A DNA stretch of 64,000 nt from Colwellia sp. (GCA_020630795.1 JAHDIK010000014.1:20940-84939); one strand, 5' to 3'. Counted from the first letter of the stretch, positions 36,531 to 45,778 are shown. The notes: generated by a model from the letters alone, not told the origin. Made by a program: numbers and translations.

Positions 36531-38201
36531 ATGATGAAAAATAGTAATAAAGAGCAAAAAAACATGAATAAATGGTTTAGTTCAGGTTCTCCTTGGATTT
36601 GGTTATCTGCCGGTGGTGTAAGCATCAGCTTAATATCGGTGTTAGGCTTATTATGGTTAATCGCATCTAAAGGTTTATCTTACTTTTGGCCTGCTGAAAT
36701 CCATGAATTTAAATCGATTGATCAACACGGTAAACACACAACTGTTATTGGTGAAATATACGATAGAGAATTTATACCTGCGTCTCAATTAGCGCATACT
36801 TCTATCGTATTAGATCCAACCCAAGAAACTGTTGAGCGTTTACTTGTAAAAACAGGTAACCGTGAATTAGTAAGCTTAGACTTTAGATGGATATTAGTTC
36901 CTCAAATTCAGTCTACGTCAACGCCGGAAGAACTTGCTGTAATTGAACGAAGAACTAACGGTAACTTTTATGGTTATATCGACTCTGTAGTGCTTGATGG
37001 TAAAGAAGTTGAAAAGTCTAAACTGCCTGAATTGCTAACGCGTGTTGATAATTTTCAAGAAGAAATAGATCAATTACAAACCACTGATATTGGTGCAATT
37101 AACTATCAGTTAGAGCGTTTACGTTTAAAAGAGCGTAAATATAAGCTTGATAACCAATTAACAGAGGCTAGAAAGCAAGAATTAGCGTCTAAAACTCAAG
37201 CACTTAAAGATGAATATACAACACTAGAAAGTGAGCTAATGGCATTGCGTGACGAAGTAGCACGTGACCATATTGTAGTAAGAGCAATGGATGGGCAAAA
37301 AGTTACCATTAATTTTGAGCATATCTTAAACATTACTTATAACAACAAACTTGGCCTTTTTGAAAAGGTTGGCACATTTTTAAGTCAAATTGGTGGTTTC
37401 TTAATTGACGATCCGCGTGAAGCGAATACCGAAGGTGGTGTTTTCCCAGCGATATTCGGAACCGTATTGATGGTATTGCTGATGACAGTAATTGTTTCGC
37501 CATTTGGTGTGGTTGCTGCAATATACTTGCATGAGTACGCCGGTAAAAATGCACTGACTAAGTTGTTGAGAATAGCAGTAATTAACTTAGCGGGTGTACC
37601 TTCAATCGTATACGGCGTATTTGGCTTAGGCTTCTTCGTTTATATGGTAGGTGGCAGTTTAGACCAATTGTTCTATCCTGAAACATTACCTAGCCCTACA
37701 TTTGGTACGCCAGGTGTTATGTGGTCGGCGATAACGTTAGCGATACTAACGCTACCAGTAGTGATTGTATCTACAGAAGAAGGTTTAGCACGTATTCCAT
37801 CTGCAATGAGACACGGTAGTTTAGCGTTAGGTGCAACAAAAGCTGAAACCTTATGGCGTATTATTTTACCAATCGCAAGTCCTGCAATTATGACAGGTAT
37901 TATTTTAGCGATTGCACGTGCAGCTGGTGAGGTTGCTCCGTTAATGTTAGTTGGTGTTGTTAAAATGGCGCCTAACTTACCGCTTGATGGTAACTTCCCG
38001 TTCTTGCACTTAGATAGAAAGTTTATGCATTTAGGTTTCCATATCTACGACGTTGGCTTCCAAAGCCCGAACGTTGAAGCTGCAAGACCACTTGTATACG
38101 CAACAGCATTATTGTTAGTAATGATTATCATAAGCTTGAATATGACTGCGGTTTCTATTCGTAACCGTTTACGTGAAAAGTACAGAATGCTTGAACACTA
38201 G
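36531..38201 (+). CDS. pstA: Phosphate ABC transporter permease PstA, extended form
   Basis: Second membrane subunit of the phosphate importer, 556 aa against 296 in E. coli. An N-terminal helix (about 22-45) is followed by a ~240-residue extracytoplasmic insert that contains a long predicted coiled coil (about 165-240, rich in Leu/Glu/Lys/Gln). The permease core starts near residue 300: FPAIFGTVLMVLLMTVIVSPFG, NLAGVPSIVYGVFGLGFF, and LALGATKAETLWRIILP with ARAAGEVAPLMLVG. Starts with tandem ATG codons after TTAGGT; ATG at 36564 is a possible alternative. It lies 20 bases after pstC, and PstC is extended too, so the inserts may interact. Confidence 0.93.
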   Translation: MMKNSNKEQKNMNKWFSSGSPWIWLSAGGVSISLISVLGLLWLIASKGLSYFWPAEIHEFKSIDQHGKHTTVIGEIYDREFIPASQLAHTSIVLDPTQETVERLLVKTGNRELVSLDFRWILVPQIQSTSTPEELAVIERRTNGNFYGYIDSVVLDGKEVEKSKLPELLTRVDNFQEEIDQLQTTDIGAINYQLERLRLKERKYKLDNQLTEARKQELASKTQALKDEYTTLESELMALRDEVARDHIVVRAMDGQKVTINFEHILNITYNNKLGLFEKVGTFLSQIGGFLIDDPREANTEGGVFPAIFGTVLMVLLMTVIVSPFGVVAAIYLHEYAGKNALTKLLRIAVINLAGVPSIVYGVFGLGFFVYMVGGSLDQLFYPETLPSPTFGTPGVMWSAITLAILTLPVVIVSTEEGLARIPSAMRHGSLALGATKAETLWRIILPIASPAIMTGIILAIARAAGEVAPLMLVGVVKMAPNLPLDGNFPFLHLDRKFMHLGFHIYDVGFQSPNVEAARPLVYATALLLVMIIISLNMTAVSIRNRLREKYRMLEH

Positions 38202-38278
38202 TCGATACATTATTAACTGAATTACATTTTTTAAATTGAACAAATGGAGGAGAAATCCTCCAATAATGAGAGAAAACT

Positions 38279-39103
38279 ATGATCTCTGTAACACCAACAG
38301 CCTTAGCTGACAGCGCGAACAAAATTGACTTATCGAACCTATCTCCTGAGCAGGTAGCACTAAGCATCGATAACCTAAATTTATACTATGGTGAAAAACA
38401 AGCGCTACAAAATATTTCAATGGCTATTCCAAAAGGCCAAGTAACAGCATTCATCGGACCAAGTGGTTGTGGTAAATCAACATTATTACGTTGTATTAAC
38501 CGTATGAATGATTTAGTAGATATTTGTAAAATTACAGGTGAAATAAATCTTCACGGTGAAAATATTTACGGTAAACACGTTGATGTTGCTGAACTTCGTC
38601 GTAAAGTTGGTATGGTGTTTCAACGTCCAAACCCATTCCCTAAAAGCATTTACGAAAACGTAGTTTACGGATTACGTATTAAAGGCGAAAACAATCGCCG
38701 AGTTTTAGATGAAGCGGTTGAAAAGTCGTTAAAAAGTGCAGCTTTATGGAACGAAGTAAAAGACCGATTACACGAAAGCGCATTAGGGCTTTCTGGTGGT
38801 CAGCAACAACGTTTAGTTATTGCTCGTGCAATTGCGATACAACCTGAAGTGTTATTACTTGATGAACCTACATCAGCACTAGATCCTATTTCTACGTTAA
38901 CAATCGAAGAGTTAATTAACGACTTAAAAGAGCAGTTTACCGTAGTAATAGTAACGCACAACATGCAACAAGCAGCACGTGTTTCAGATCAAACAGCATT
39001 TATGTACATGGGTGATTTAATCGAATACGCTGATACAAACACTTTATTTACTACACCTGCTAAAAAGAAAACGGAAGATTACATTACAGGCCGTTACGGT
39101 TAA
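38279..39103 (+). CDS. pstB: Phosphate ABC transporter ATP-binding protein PstB
   Basis: ATPase that powers the Pst importer and relays its state to PhoR through PhoU. 274 aa. Seen: Walker [10 protein letters not shown] (60-68), the PstB-specific [11 protein letters not shown] and [18 protein letters not shown], signature [16 protein letters not shown], Walker [13 protein letters not shown], and the switch His in [21 protein letters not shown] ribosome site lies about 30 bases upstream of the start and AGAGAAA immediately before it. Lies in the operon between pstA and phoU. Confidence 0.98.
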   Translation: MISVTPTALADSANKIDLSNLSPEQVALSIDNLNLYYGEKQALQNISMAIPKGQVTAFIGPSGCGKSTLLRCINRMNDLVDICKITGEINLHGENIYGKHVDVAELRRKVGMVFQRPNPFPKSIYENVVYGLRIKGENNRRVLDEAVEKSLKSAALWNEVKDRLHESALGLSGGQQQRLVIARAIAIQPEVLLLDEPTSALDPISTLTIEELINDLKEQFTVVIVTHNMQQAARVSDQTAFMYMGDLIEYADTNTLFTTPAKKKTEDYITGRYG

Positions 39104-39207
39104 TAAGAAAATCGTCTATTCTTATAAGTATGCAGAGCTAAATTGTTGATATAAGCAGGTTGTATCAATAAGTAATAAATAAGTACGTCACATTAATAGG
39201 TAAAAAA

Positions 39208-39909
39208 ATGGATAGTTTAAATATAAGTCGTCATATATCTGGGCAGTTTAATGAGGATTTAGAAAGAGTAATAAACCTTGTTATGCAAATGGGTGGATTA
39301 GTTGAAAAGCAACTTAATGAAGCACTATTGTCGGTAAGCCAAGCAGATGAAGAACTAGCAAAAAAAGTTCTATCGAATGATTACCAAGTAAACAACCTAG
39401 AAGTTGTTATTGATGATGAATGTACACGTGTTATTGCTAAAAGGCAGCCAGCAGCAGGTGATTTACGTTTAGTAATGGCCATTATTAAAACCATTGCTGA
39501 CTTAGAACGTATTGGTGATGAAGCAACTAAAATAGCTGAAGTAACATTGCAGAGCTTATCAAGCCAACACAAAGAGCTTTTATTAAACTTAGACAACTTA
39601 GGTCGTAGAGTTTTAGAGTGCTTGCAACTTACATTGGACGCATTCACTCGTATGGATGTAGAAGCAGCAATTAATATCCACAAGATGGATGAAAAAATTG
39701 ATCGTGAATATGAAGCGATAATGCGTCAATTAATGACGTATATGATGGAAGATCCACGTTCTATTCCTCAAGTAATGACGGTAATTTGGTCAGCAAGAGC
39801 ATTAGAGCGTATCGGAGATCGCTGTCAAAACGTATGCGAATACATTATTTACTTTGTAAAAGGTAAAGTTGTACGTCATACAACCAAAGAAGATATGGAA
39901 ACATTATAG
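39208..39909 (+). CDS. phoU: Phosphate signalling regulator PhoU
   Basis: Helical-bundle protein that links Pst transporter activity to PhoR and keeps PhoB off when phosphate is plentiful. 233 aa, with two PhoU domains (about 10-110 and 115-215). Typical motifs: ISGQFNEDLERVINLVMQMGGLVEKQL-type opening helix, KRQPAAGDLRLVMAIIKTIADLERIGDEATKIAE, and the second-domain copy IWSARALERIGDRCQNVCEYI, both with the E/D-x3-D metal-binding pattern. Last gene of pstCAB-phoU, ended by the hairpin at 39952-39972. Confidence 0.97.
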   Translation: MDSLNISRHISGQFNEDLERVINLVMQMGGLVEKQLNEALLSVSQADEELAKKVLSNDYQVNNLEVVIDDECTRVIAKRQPAAGDLRLVMAIIKTIADLERIGDEATKIAEVTLQSLSSQHKELLLNLDNLGRRVLECLQLTLDAFTRMDVEAAINIHKMDEKIDREYEAIMRQLMTYMMEDPRSIPQVMTVIWSARALERIGDRCQNVCEYIIYFVKGKVVRHTTKEDMETL

Positions 39910-39951
39910 ATTTTTAATAATCTAAATTTCTGGCGTTTTCACATGTTAATT

Positions 39952-39972
39952 AAGGCCTTATGGGCCTTTTTT
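39952..39972 (+). terminator. Terminator after phoU
   Basis: AAGGCC, 5-nt loop, GGCCTT followed by further T, 42 bases after the phoU stop. Separates the pst operon from the DUF47-pit pair. Confidence 0.8.
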
Positions 39973-40085
39973 ATTTTAACAATTGTTAAATTTTTGCTGT
40001 TCATCGACAAAGCGTTTGCTAATCGTTACAAATACGTTAATATCCGCCTCGAACAACAATAAAGAGAAACTTACTGGAATCCAAT

Positions 40086-40763
40086 ATGGCCAGAAATTCA
40101 ATTCTAGGTGTATTTGCTAAATCACCTATCAAACCTTTAGAAAAACATATTAAGTTAGTTGCTAAATGTAGTAATCAACTTATTCCTTTTTTTGCTGCAT
40201 GTACAGAACAAGACTGGACTACAGCAGGAAAAATTCGCAAGAAAATTTCAAAATACGAACATGATGCAGATGAACTGAAGCGTCAACTTCGTTTGGAATT
40301 ACCTGGCGGATTGTTCATGCCTGTTGACCGTGCAGACGTTTTAGAATTACTAAGTCAGCAAGACAAGATTGCTAACAAAAGTAAAGACATTGCAGGTCGT
40401 GTTTTAGGTCGTCAAATCGTGATACCTGAATCATTACAAGCTTCGTTTATTTCTTACGTAGAACGTAATTTAGACGCTATCGAAAAAGCTGCTGAAGCAA
40501 TTAATGAGTTAGATGACTTATTAGAAACAGGTTTCCGTGGAAGAGAAGTGCAACTTGTTGAGAAAATGATCAATCAGGTTGATGCGATTGAAGATGATAC
40601 AGATTCAATGCAAATTAAAATTAGACAAGATCTATTAGCGATTGAAAAGGACCTAAATCCAGTAGATGTTATGTTTTTATATCAAATTATTGACTGGGTT
40701 GGTGATCTTGCTGACCTTGCTGAACGAGTAGGTTCTCGTTTAGAAATCATGTTAGCTAGATAA
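40086..40763 (+). CDS. DUF47 (TIGR00153) PhoU-like protein
   Basis: 225 aa, all-helical, distantly related to PhoU. It shows the DUF47 opening (SPIKPLEKHIKLVAKC) and LELPGGLFMPVDRADVLELLSQQDKIANKSKDIAG, split here as the LPGGLFMP motif and the following Asp-rich helix. Proteins of this family are almost always encoded directly upstream of a PiT transporter and are thought to regulate it. That is the case here: 13 bases separate it from the pit gene. No Pho box was found upstream, in contrast with the pst operon, which would fit constitutive low-affinity uptake. Confidence 0.9.
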   Translation: MARNSILGVFAKSPIKPLEKHIKLVAKCSNQLIPFFAACTEQDWTTAGKIRKKISKYEHDADELKRQLRLELPGGLFMPVDRADVLELLSQQDKIANKSKDIAGRVLGRQIVIPESLQASFISYVERNLDAIEKAAEAINELDDLLETGFRGREVQLVEKMINQVDAIEDDTDSMQIKIRQDLLAIEKDLNPVDVMFLYQIIDWVGDLADLAERVGSRLEIMLAR

Positions 40764-40776
40764 AAAGGGCTACTTA

Positions 40777-42042
40777 ATGGATATTTTATTGTCAAGTGGT
40801 TCTACCCTTGTAATTCTTGCTGCGCTTGTAGGTTTTTTCATGGCGTGGGGTATTGGTGCGAATGATGTTGCTAACGCAATGGGAACATCAGTTGGTTCTA
40901 AAGCACTAACGATTAAACAAGCGATTCTTATCGCAATGGTATTCGAATTTGCGGGTGCATATTTAGCGGGTGGTGAAGTTACTTCAACTATTCGTAAAGG
41001 CATTATAGACGCGAGTTACTTTGTTGATACACCTGAGCTGCTTGTGTTCGGTATGATCTCAGCTTTATTTGCCGCTGCTACTTGGTTATTGGTTGCATCA
41101 ATTTTAGGTTGGCCTGTTTCAACAACTCACTCAATTGTAGGTGCAATTATTGGTTTCGCTGCGATTGGTGTAAGTGTTGATACGGTTGTTTGGGGAAAAG
41201 TACTAGGTATTGTAGGTAGCTGGGTTGTTACACCGTTAATCTCGGGTGTAATCGCATTTGCTATTTTTAACAGTGCACAAAAACTTATTTTTGATACTGA
41301 CAATCCTTTACAACAAGCTAAACGTTATGTTCCTTTTTACATGTTTTTAGCTGGCTTTGTATTAGCGCTTGTAACAATTAAAAAAGGTCTTAAGCATATC
41401 GGTTTAGATATTGGTGCTCAAGAAGGTTATATCTATGCTGTTATTGTTGCTGTATTGGTTGCGCTAATAGGTAAAGTATTTATCTCTCGTATTAAGTTTG
41501 ACGAAAATGCGGCGAAAACTACGCACTACGCAAACGTTGAGAAAGTATTTGCGATATTAATGATTGTTACTGCTTGTTGTATGGCATTTGCTCACGGTTC
41601 TAACGACGTGGCTAACGCTATTGGGCCATTAGCTGCTGTAGAAAGTATTATTAGCAACAACGGTGAAATTGCGAAGAAAGCTGCTATTGCATGGTGGATT
41701 CTACCATTAGGTGGTTTTGGTATCGTTGCTGGTTTAGCTTTATTCGGACACAAAGTAATTGCAACAATTGGTCAGGGTATTACTCACCTAACACCTAGCC
41801 GTGGTTTCGCTGCTGAATTAGCCGCTGCTTGTACGGTTGTTATTGCATCAGGTACTGGTTTACCAATCTCTACTACACAAACCCTAGTTGGTGCTGTGTT
41901 AGGTGTGGGGATGGCACGCGGTATTGCTGCAATTAACTTAAGTGTAGTGCGTAATATTGTTATCTCTTGGGTAGTTACTTTACCTGTAGGTGCTGGTTTA
42001 TCAATCCTATTCTTCTGGATAATGAAATCTATATTTTCTTAA
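40777..42042 (+). CDS. pit: Low-affinity inorganic phosphate transporter, PiT family
   Basis: Cation-coupled phosphate permease of the inner membrane, 421 aa with about ten helices. The duplicated PiT signature is complete: GANDVANAMGTSVGSK near residue 27 and HGSNDVANAIGPLAAV near 275, each followed by a second repeat motif (GWPVSTTHSIVGAIIGF; GTGLPISTTQTLVGAVLG). Transports neutral metal-phosphate or proton/sodium-coupled phosphate; coupling ion not readable from sequence. Forms an operon with the DUF47 gene and is followed by a strong terminator. Confidence 0.95.
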   Translation: MDILLSSGSTLVILAALVGFFMAWGIGANDVANAMGTSVGSKALTIKQAILIAMVFEFAGAYLAGGEVTSTIRKGIIDASYFVDTPELLVFGMISALFAAATWLLVASILGWPVSTTHSIVGAIIGFAAIGVSVDTVVWGKVLGIVGSWVVTPLISGVIAFAIFNSAQKLIFDTDNPLQQAKRYVPFYMFLAGFVLALVTIKKGLKHIGLDIGAQEGYIYAVIVAVLVALIGKVFISRIKFDENAAKTTHYANVEKVFAILMIVTACCMAFAHGSNDVANAIGPLAAVESIISNNGEIAKKAAIAWWILPLGGFGIVAGLALFGHKVIATIGQGITHLTPSRGFAAELAAACTVVIASGTGLPISTTQTLVGAVLGVGMARGIAAINLSVVRNIVISWVVTLPVGAGLSILFFWIMKSIFS

Positions 42043-42065
42043 ATAACGATTAAGAAATTTGAGAT

Positions 42066-42105
42066 AAAAAAAGCCCCTGTAGCGTTAAGTTACAGGGGCT
42101 TTTTA
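42066..42105 (+). terminator. Terminator between pit and ppiC
   Basis: AAGCCCCTGTA pairs with TACAGGGGCTT around a 9-nt loop, with A run before and T run after. Suited to both convergent genes. Confidence 0.9.
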
Positions 42106-42121
42106 TTGAATAACGTACGAA

Positions 42122-42400
42122 TTAACTACGTGAAGTAACTTCTAACAAGTGGTAACCAAACTGTGTTTTAACAGGTCCTTGAACTTGATTCAATTCAGCG
42201 CTAAACACAACTTCGTCAAATTCAGGAACCATTTGGCCTCGACCGAAAGTACCTAAATCGCCGCCTTGCATTTTGGAAGGACAATTTGAATGCGCTTGAG
42301 CTACTTCTGCAAAATCTTTTCCTGCTTCAATTTCTGCTTTAAGTGCTAAACATTGTTCTTCTGTATCAACTAATAAGTGACGAGCTGCTGCTTGAGACAT
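42122..42400 (-). CDS. ppiC: Parvulin-type peptidyl-prolyl isomerase
   Basis: 92 aa, a single cytoplasmic rotamase domain. Matches PpiC along its whole length: AAARHLLVDTEEQCLALKAE, FAEVAQAHSNCPSKMQGGDLG (split around the SNCPS motif), FGRGQMVPEFDEVVFSAEL and the final TQFGYHLLEVTSR. The active-site Cys in the NCPS motif and the His residues of the parvulin pocket are present. No signal peptide. Monocistronic, convergent with pit. Confidence 0.95.
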   Translation of the reverse strand: MSQAAARHLLVDTEEQCLALKAEIEAGKDFAEVAQAHSNCPSKMQGGDLGTFGRGQMVPEFDEVVFSAELNQVQGPVKTQFGYHLLEVTSRS

Positions 42401-42646
42401 CGTATTTTCCTTTATGATTAAATTCAGCGAAACAATAACGTACTTTTATTGCAATATAAAGTTTATCGAGTAATAGACCTTAACAGTGCTTTAAAATTAA
42501 GCCTTAAAAGTAAGTGAGTTAAGTGCATTTTTCTCAGAAATAGCATTTAGTTATTGGGATTAATATCAAAATAAGATTATATTTTAAATTACATAAAGTG
42601 ATTAAAATTAATTTATTAATCGTTATTTTGAATTTTAGGAAGAAGA

Positions 42647-43540
42647 ATGGCTTTACCTAACTTGAAGCATTTACATTATTTATTAGCATTACATGAACAC
42701 CAACATTTTAATCGTGCAGCTTCCGCTTGTTTTGTGAGTCAATCAACGTTAAGTAGTGCTATTTTTAAGCTCGAAGAACAATTAGGGTGTCAGCTTATAG
42801 AACGAGACCATAAAGCCTTTATTTTTACCTTACAGGGACAAGAAGTGGTTAAGATGGCGAGAAGTCTCTTAGTTTCCGCACATGACTTAGTTACTTATGC
42901 GGAACACCAAGGTAAACCAGAACATGGATCTATCAGAATTGGCTGTATTCATACCATTGCACCGTATTTGTTAACAGACTTCGTGCACGCATGTAAAAAA
43001 GAGATGCCAGACCTTTCTTTGTATTTATTTGAGAATTCAACTGAGCACCTCATGCTAATGTTAGCAAATGGTGAGATTGATTTAATTATTCTTGCGTTAC
43101 CTGTTCCCAGCCATTCATTTAAAACAAAAATAGTAGGTAAAGATGCGTTTTACTTGGCTGGCGCCTCAGACATAGTAGAACGTTATACAAAGAATTATGA
43201 CTATAAAAATGTCCCACTAAATAGCGTATTTCTACTATCAGAAGAGCATTGCTTAACTGAACATGCTGTTTCTGCCTGTAAAATTACCGATAAAAGCAGA
43301 ATAAACCCTTTCTTTGCGTCTAGTATTTCCACGTTAACTCAAATGACAGCCTATCACCGAGGTATAACCTTTTTACCAGAAATGGCTGTTAATAAAAATG
43401 TGGGTATAGAAGAGGGGCTTTCCATTCAAAAATTATCAGACAATATGTACCGAGACATAGGCATTATGTGGAGACCCACGAGTATAAGGCAGCAAGTTTT
43501 TATCAAAATATCCGAGTTATTGTCTGGTTTATTAAAATAA
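42647..43540 (+). CDS. oxyR: Hydrogen-peroxide-sensing LysR regulator OxyR
   Basis: 297 aa LysR-type factor. The winged-helix domain (1-65) reads LKHLHYLLALHEHQHFNRAASACFVSQSTLSSAI in the usual LysR pattern. The redox pair of OxyR is conserved: Cys202 and Cys211, nine residues apart as in E. coli Cys199/Cys208 (EEHCLTEHAVSACKI), followed by the typical STLTQMTAYHRGITFLPEMAV. It should therefore form a disulfide on peroxide and activate catalase or peroxidase genes. No such target gene adjoins; the divergent ppiC is 246 bases away. Confident as OxyR. Confidence 0.92.
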   Translation: MALPNLKHLHYLLALHEHQHFNRAASACFVSQSTLSSAIFKLEEQLGCQLIERDHKAFIFTLQGQEVVKMARSLLVSAHDLVTYAEHQGKPEHGSIRIGCIHTIAPYLLTDFVHACKKEMPDLSLYLFENSTEHLMLMLANGEIDLIILALPVPSHSFKTKIVGKDAFYLAGASDIVERYTKNYDYKNVPLNSVFLLSEEHCLTEHAVSACKITDKSRINPFFASSISTLTQMTAYHRGITFLPEMAVNKNVGIEEGLSIQKLSDNMYRDIGIMWRPTSIRQQVFIKISELLSGLLK

Positions 43541-43615
43541 ATTCAAACTTTTTTAACACTCATCCCTACTTAATATGTAGAAACAGTAATTCCCCTCTAA
43601 TTCACAGGAAAGTAT

Positions 43616-44176
43616 GTGTTTGAACGAAGCGACGAAAAACTTATAAAGCAAGTGCTAAGCGGTAAAAAGTCAGCTTGGATATGCATAGTTAAACGCTACG
43701 AAAAGCAAGTATACAACTATGCGTTACGGATGATTAACGATCCTGAAGATGCACAGGATTTAATGCAAGATGTGTTTGTAGCGGTGTTTAAAAGTTTATC
43801 GTCGTTTAAAGGTGATTGTCCGTTTAAAGGGTGGATACTTAAAATTGCTTATTATCGATGCGTAGAGTTCTACCGCAGAAAAAAAATAACTCAATCACTA
43901 GATGATGTACCTGAGCAAGTTGAAGAAGATAAGCAAACATGTCCTGAGTTTAAAGTTGTATACCAACAGCAGGGGAGTGCATTGAATGAAGCAATGGCGA
44001 AGTTACCTGTTGAACAGAAAGTTGTAGTGGAGATGAAGTTTTTTCAGCAAGCAACATTTGAAGAAATCGCGTTTCAATTAGGTATCTCTGTTAACACTGC
44101 AAAGTCTCGAATGTATAGCGCATTAGATAAATTAAAGGGGACGTTAGAACATACGTTGGAGGTTGAATATGCCTGA
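43616..44176 (+). CDS. ECF-type RNA polymerase sigma factor
   Basis: 186 aa sigma-70 relative with only regions 2 and 4. Region 2 (about 20-90) shows RYEKQVYNYALRMINDPEDAQDLMQDVFVAVF and WILKIAYYRCVEFYRRKK; region 4 (about 125-180) shows LPVEQKVVVEMKFF, the helix-turn-helix FEEIAFQLGISVNTAKSRMYSALDKL. Start is GTG at 43616, after CACAGGAAAG. It overlaps the next gene (a single-pass membrane protein) by 8 bases. This is the layout of an ECF sigma with its membrane anti-sigma factor. A third, exported protein gene follows. The ECF group and signal are not identifiable here. Confidence 0.9.
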   Translation: MFERSDEKLIKQVLSGKKSAWICIVKRYEKQVYNYALRMINDPEDAQDLMQDVFVAVFKSLSSFKGDCPFKGWILKIAYYRCVEFYRRKKITQSLDDVPEQVEEDKQTCPEFKVVYQQQGSALNEAMAKLPVEQKVVVEMKFFQQATFEEIAFQLGISVNTAKSRMYSALDKLKGTLEHTLEVEYA

Positions 44177-44846
44177 TGATAATAAACAAAAAGTCCACGA
44201 AGAACTCTTTATGTCATGGTTAGAAGGAGGCCCTTTAGACCCCGAATTAGAGAGTGATGAGGTATGGAAATCGAGAGTAGATGCAGCGAAATTTTTTCGA
44301 GAAGAAAGTCACGCTTACAGCGATCAGAAAGTACCTCACTGGGATCGAGGAGCAGCGTTTATTGACGATACTCCAAAATGGTGGGAATGGAGTAAGCTTC
44401 CTGTGGTTTCTATGGCCTTTTCAGTTTTTGCCGTGTTTTTAGTGTTGTTTAATGTGCGATTAGTCGTAGGGCCAGAAGGGATGTTAGTTAGTTTTGGTCA
44501 AAACAAAGAAACAATAGACCAAAGTAATCTAAATATGTTGGTTGATTTAAAACTAAAGGAATTTGCAGCAGAGCAACAAGTTGTTTTGGCAAATTACGCG
44601 GTTGATATCAATCAAAAGCAGCAAAACAGTAATTTACAATTGGCAACCTATATTTTAGGTGCGTCACGTCAAGAACGTAAGGAGGATATATCTGAGTTTT
44701 TAAGGTATATCAACGACCAGCGAGAAGACGAACAGTTAGATCAAAAAATTAAATTTCAACAAATAGAGTACAAATTAGATAAACAAGAAAGCTTAATAAA
44801 AGCTAACTCTTTTGTGCCACGTAGTTATCAGTCTGAAAAGGAATAG
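44169..44846 (+). CDS. Single-pass membrane protein, putative anti-sigma factor
   Basis: 225 aa from the ATG at 44169, preferred over TTG at 44163 because GGAGG lies about 8 bases upstream. An N-terminal cytoplasmic region of ~75 residues (acidic, Trp-rich: KVPHWDRG, PKWWEWSK) leads to one membrane helix (about 78-100), then a ~125-residue extracytoplasmic part that is hydrophilic, Gln/Lys/Glu-rich and predicted helical or coiled coil. No zinc-binding HxxxCxxC motif is present, so it is not a ZAS-type anti-sigma. Role as anti-sigma is inferred from coupling to the ECF gene (8-base overlap) and topology. I do not recognise the family by name. Confidence 0.7.
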   Translation: MPDDNKQKVHEELFMSWLEGGPLDPELESDEVWKSRVDAAKFFREESHAYSDQKVPHWDRGAAFIDDTPKWWEWSKLPVVSMAFSVFAVFLVLFNVRLVVGPEGMLVSFGQNKETIDQSNLNMLVDLKLKEFAAEQQVVLANYAVDINQKQQNSNLQLATYILGASRQERKEDISEFLRYINDQREDEQLDQKIKFQQIEYKLDKQESLIKANSFVPRSYQSEKE

Positions 44847-44848
44847 TT

Positions 44849-45766
44849 ATGAATAACCTAATCTCGTTAATACCTTGTTCGCTATTGTTAGTTGTTAGCA
44901 CCGTGATAGCTAAAGAACCAATTGATTATACTGATATGAAAAAGAAGTTAACGATAATGACCAACATCATGAAATCGTCGACATTTGTTCAGGACGGCCG
45001 GCAAGTATCAGGGATTCACTCAGTTGATACTACATATTTGAAAGGGCAAGGGGTTGTTTTTATTGTAAAACCTAACGCGCCAGATATGTATGACAGAGGC
45101 TATCACTATAGCTTTTCAAGACCAATAGTGCCGCCTGCACCACCGATTTTTTCTTCTTCAAGACACTCTAAAACTTTTGATTCCGAAGCGGAGCGTGAAG
45201 TAGAAATAGAAATGCAACGAGCATTATCTGAAGCTGAAAGCACAATGAGTAATTTGCACTATAAGCGAGAGCAATATAGAGAATTGCATGAAGAAGAGCG
45301 TGACCTTCATTATGATATTCGTGATATAGATCGAGATATTAAAGATGTGTCTTTTCAATCTAAAAGAGCAGATAAAGAGTCAAAAAAAGAGTTTTTGAAG
45401 CAGTTAGATAATTTGAACGCTCAAAAAGCTGAGTTAGTTAGAAAGAAGAAAGAGTTAACATTACAAATAAGTAAGCTGAAACAAGCGCAAAAAAAAGAGC
45501 AAATCGCTTTAGAAAAAAAGCGTAATACTTTCTACAATAAGCTTAGTTTTTCACTGACCGAAGCATTATGTTTATACGGAAATGGATTACGTAAATTACC
45601 AAAAGATGAGCACGTAAGCTTAATTATAAGGTCAGGAGGTAATAAACTTCAGCAAGGATACAAAGATAAGGTTTTTGTATTTAATAAGCGAGATATCATC
45701 GAGTGTTCTAATGAGCGAATTTCAATAGACAAATTGATTAACAAGGGAAACAGTTATCAGTTTTAG
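44849..45766 (+). CDS. Exported coiled-coil protein of unknown function
   Basis: 305 aa, beginning 2 bases after the putative anti-sigma gene, so co-transcribed with the ECF sigma. Signal peptide about 1-21 (cleavage near VIAKEP). The mature protein has an N-terminal domain (about 22-85), a Pro-rich stretch (RPIVPPAPPIF near 90-100), a long highly charged coiled coil (about 115-230, Lys/Glu/Gln/Asp) and a C-terminal domain with Ser-Leu-Ile-Ile-Arg-Ser-Gly-Gly. It may be the periplasmic sensor or main effector of the sigma system. No known domain recognised. Confidence 0.75.
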   Translation: MNNLISLIPCSLLLVVSTVIAKEPIDYTDMKKKLTIMTNIMKSSTFVQDGRQVSGIHSVDTTYLKGQGVVFIVKPNAPDMYDRGYHYSFSRPIVPPAPPIFSSSRHSKTFDSEAEREVEIEMQRALSEAESTMSNLHYKREQYRELHEEERDLHYDIRDIDRDIKDVSFQSKRADKESKKEFLKQLDNLNAQKAELVRKKKELTLQISKLKQAQKKEQIALEKKRNTFYNKLSFSLTEALCLYGNGLRKLPKDEHVSLIIRSGGNKLQQGYKDKVFVFNKRDIIECSNERISIDKLINKGNSYQF

Positions 45767-45778
45767 ATGAAATAAAAC

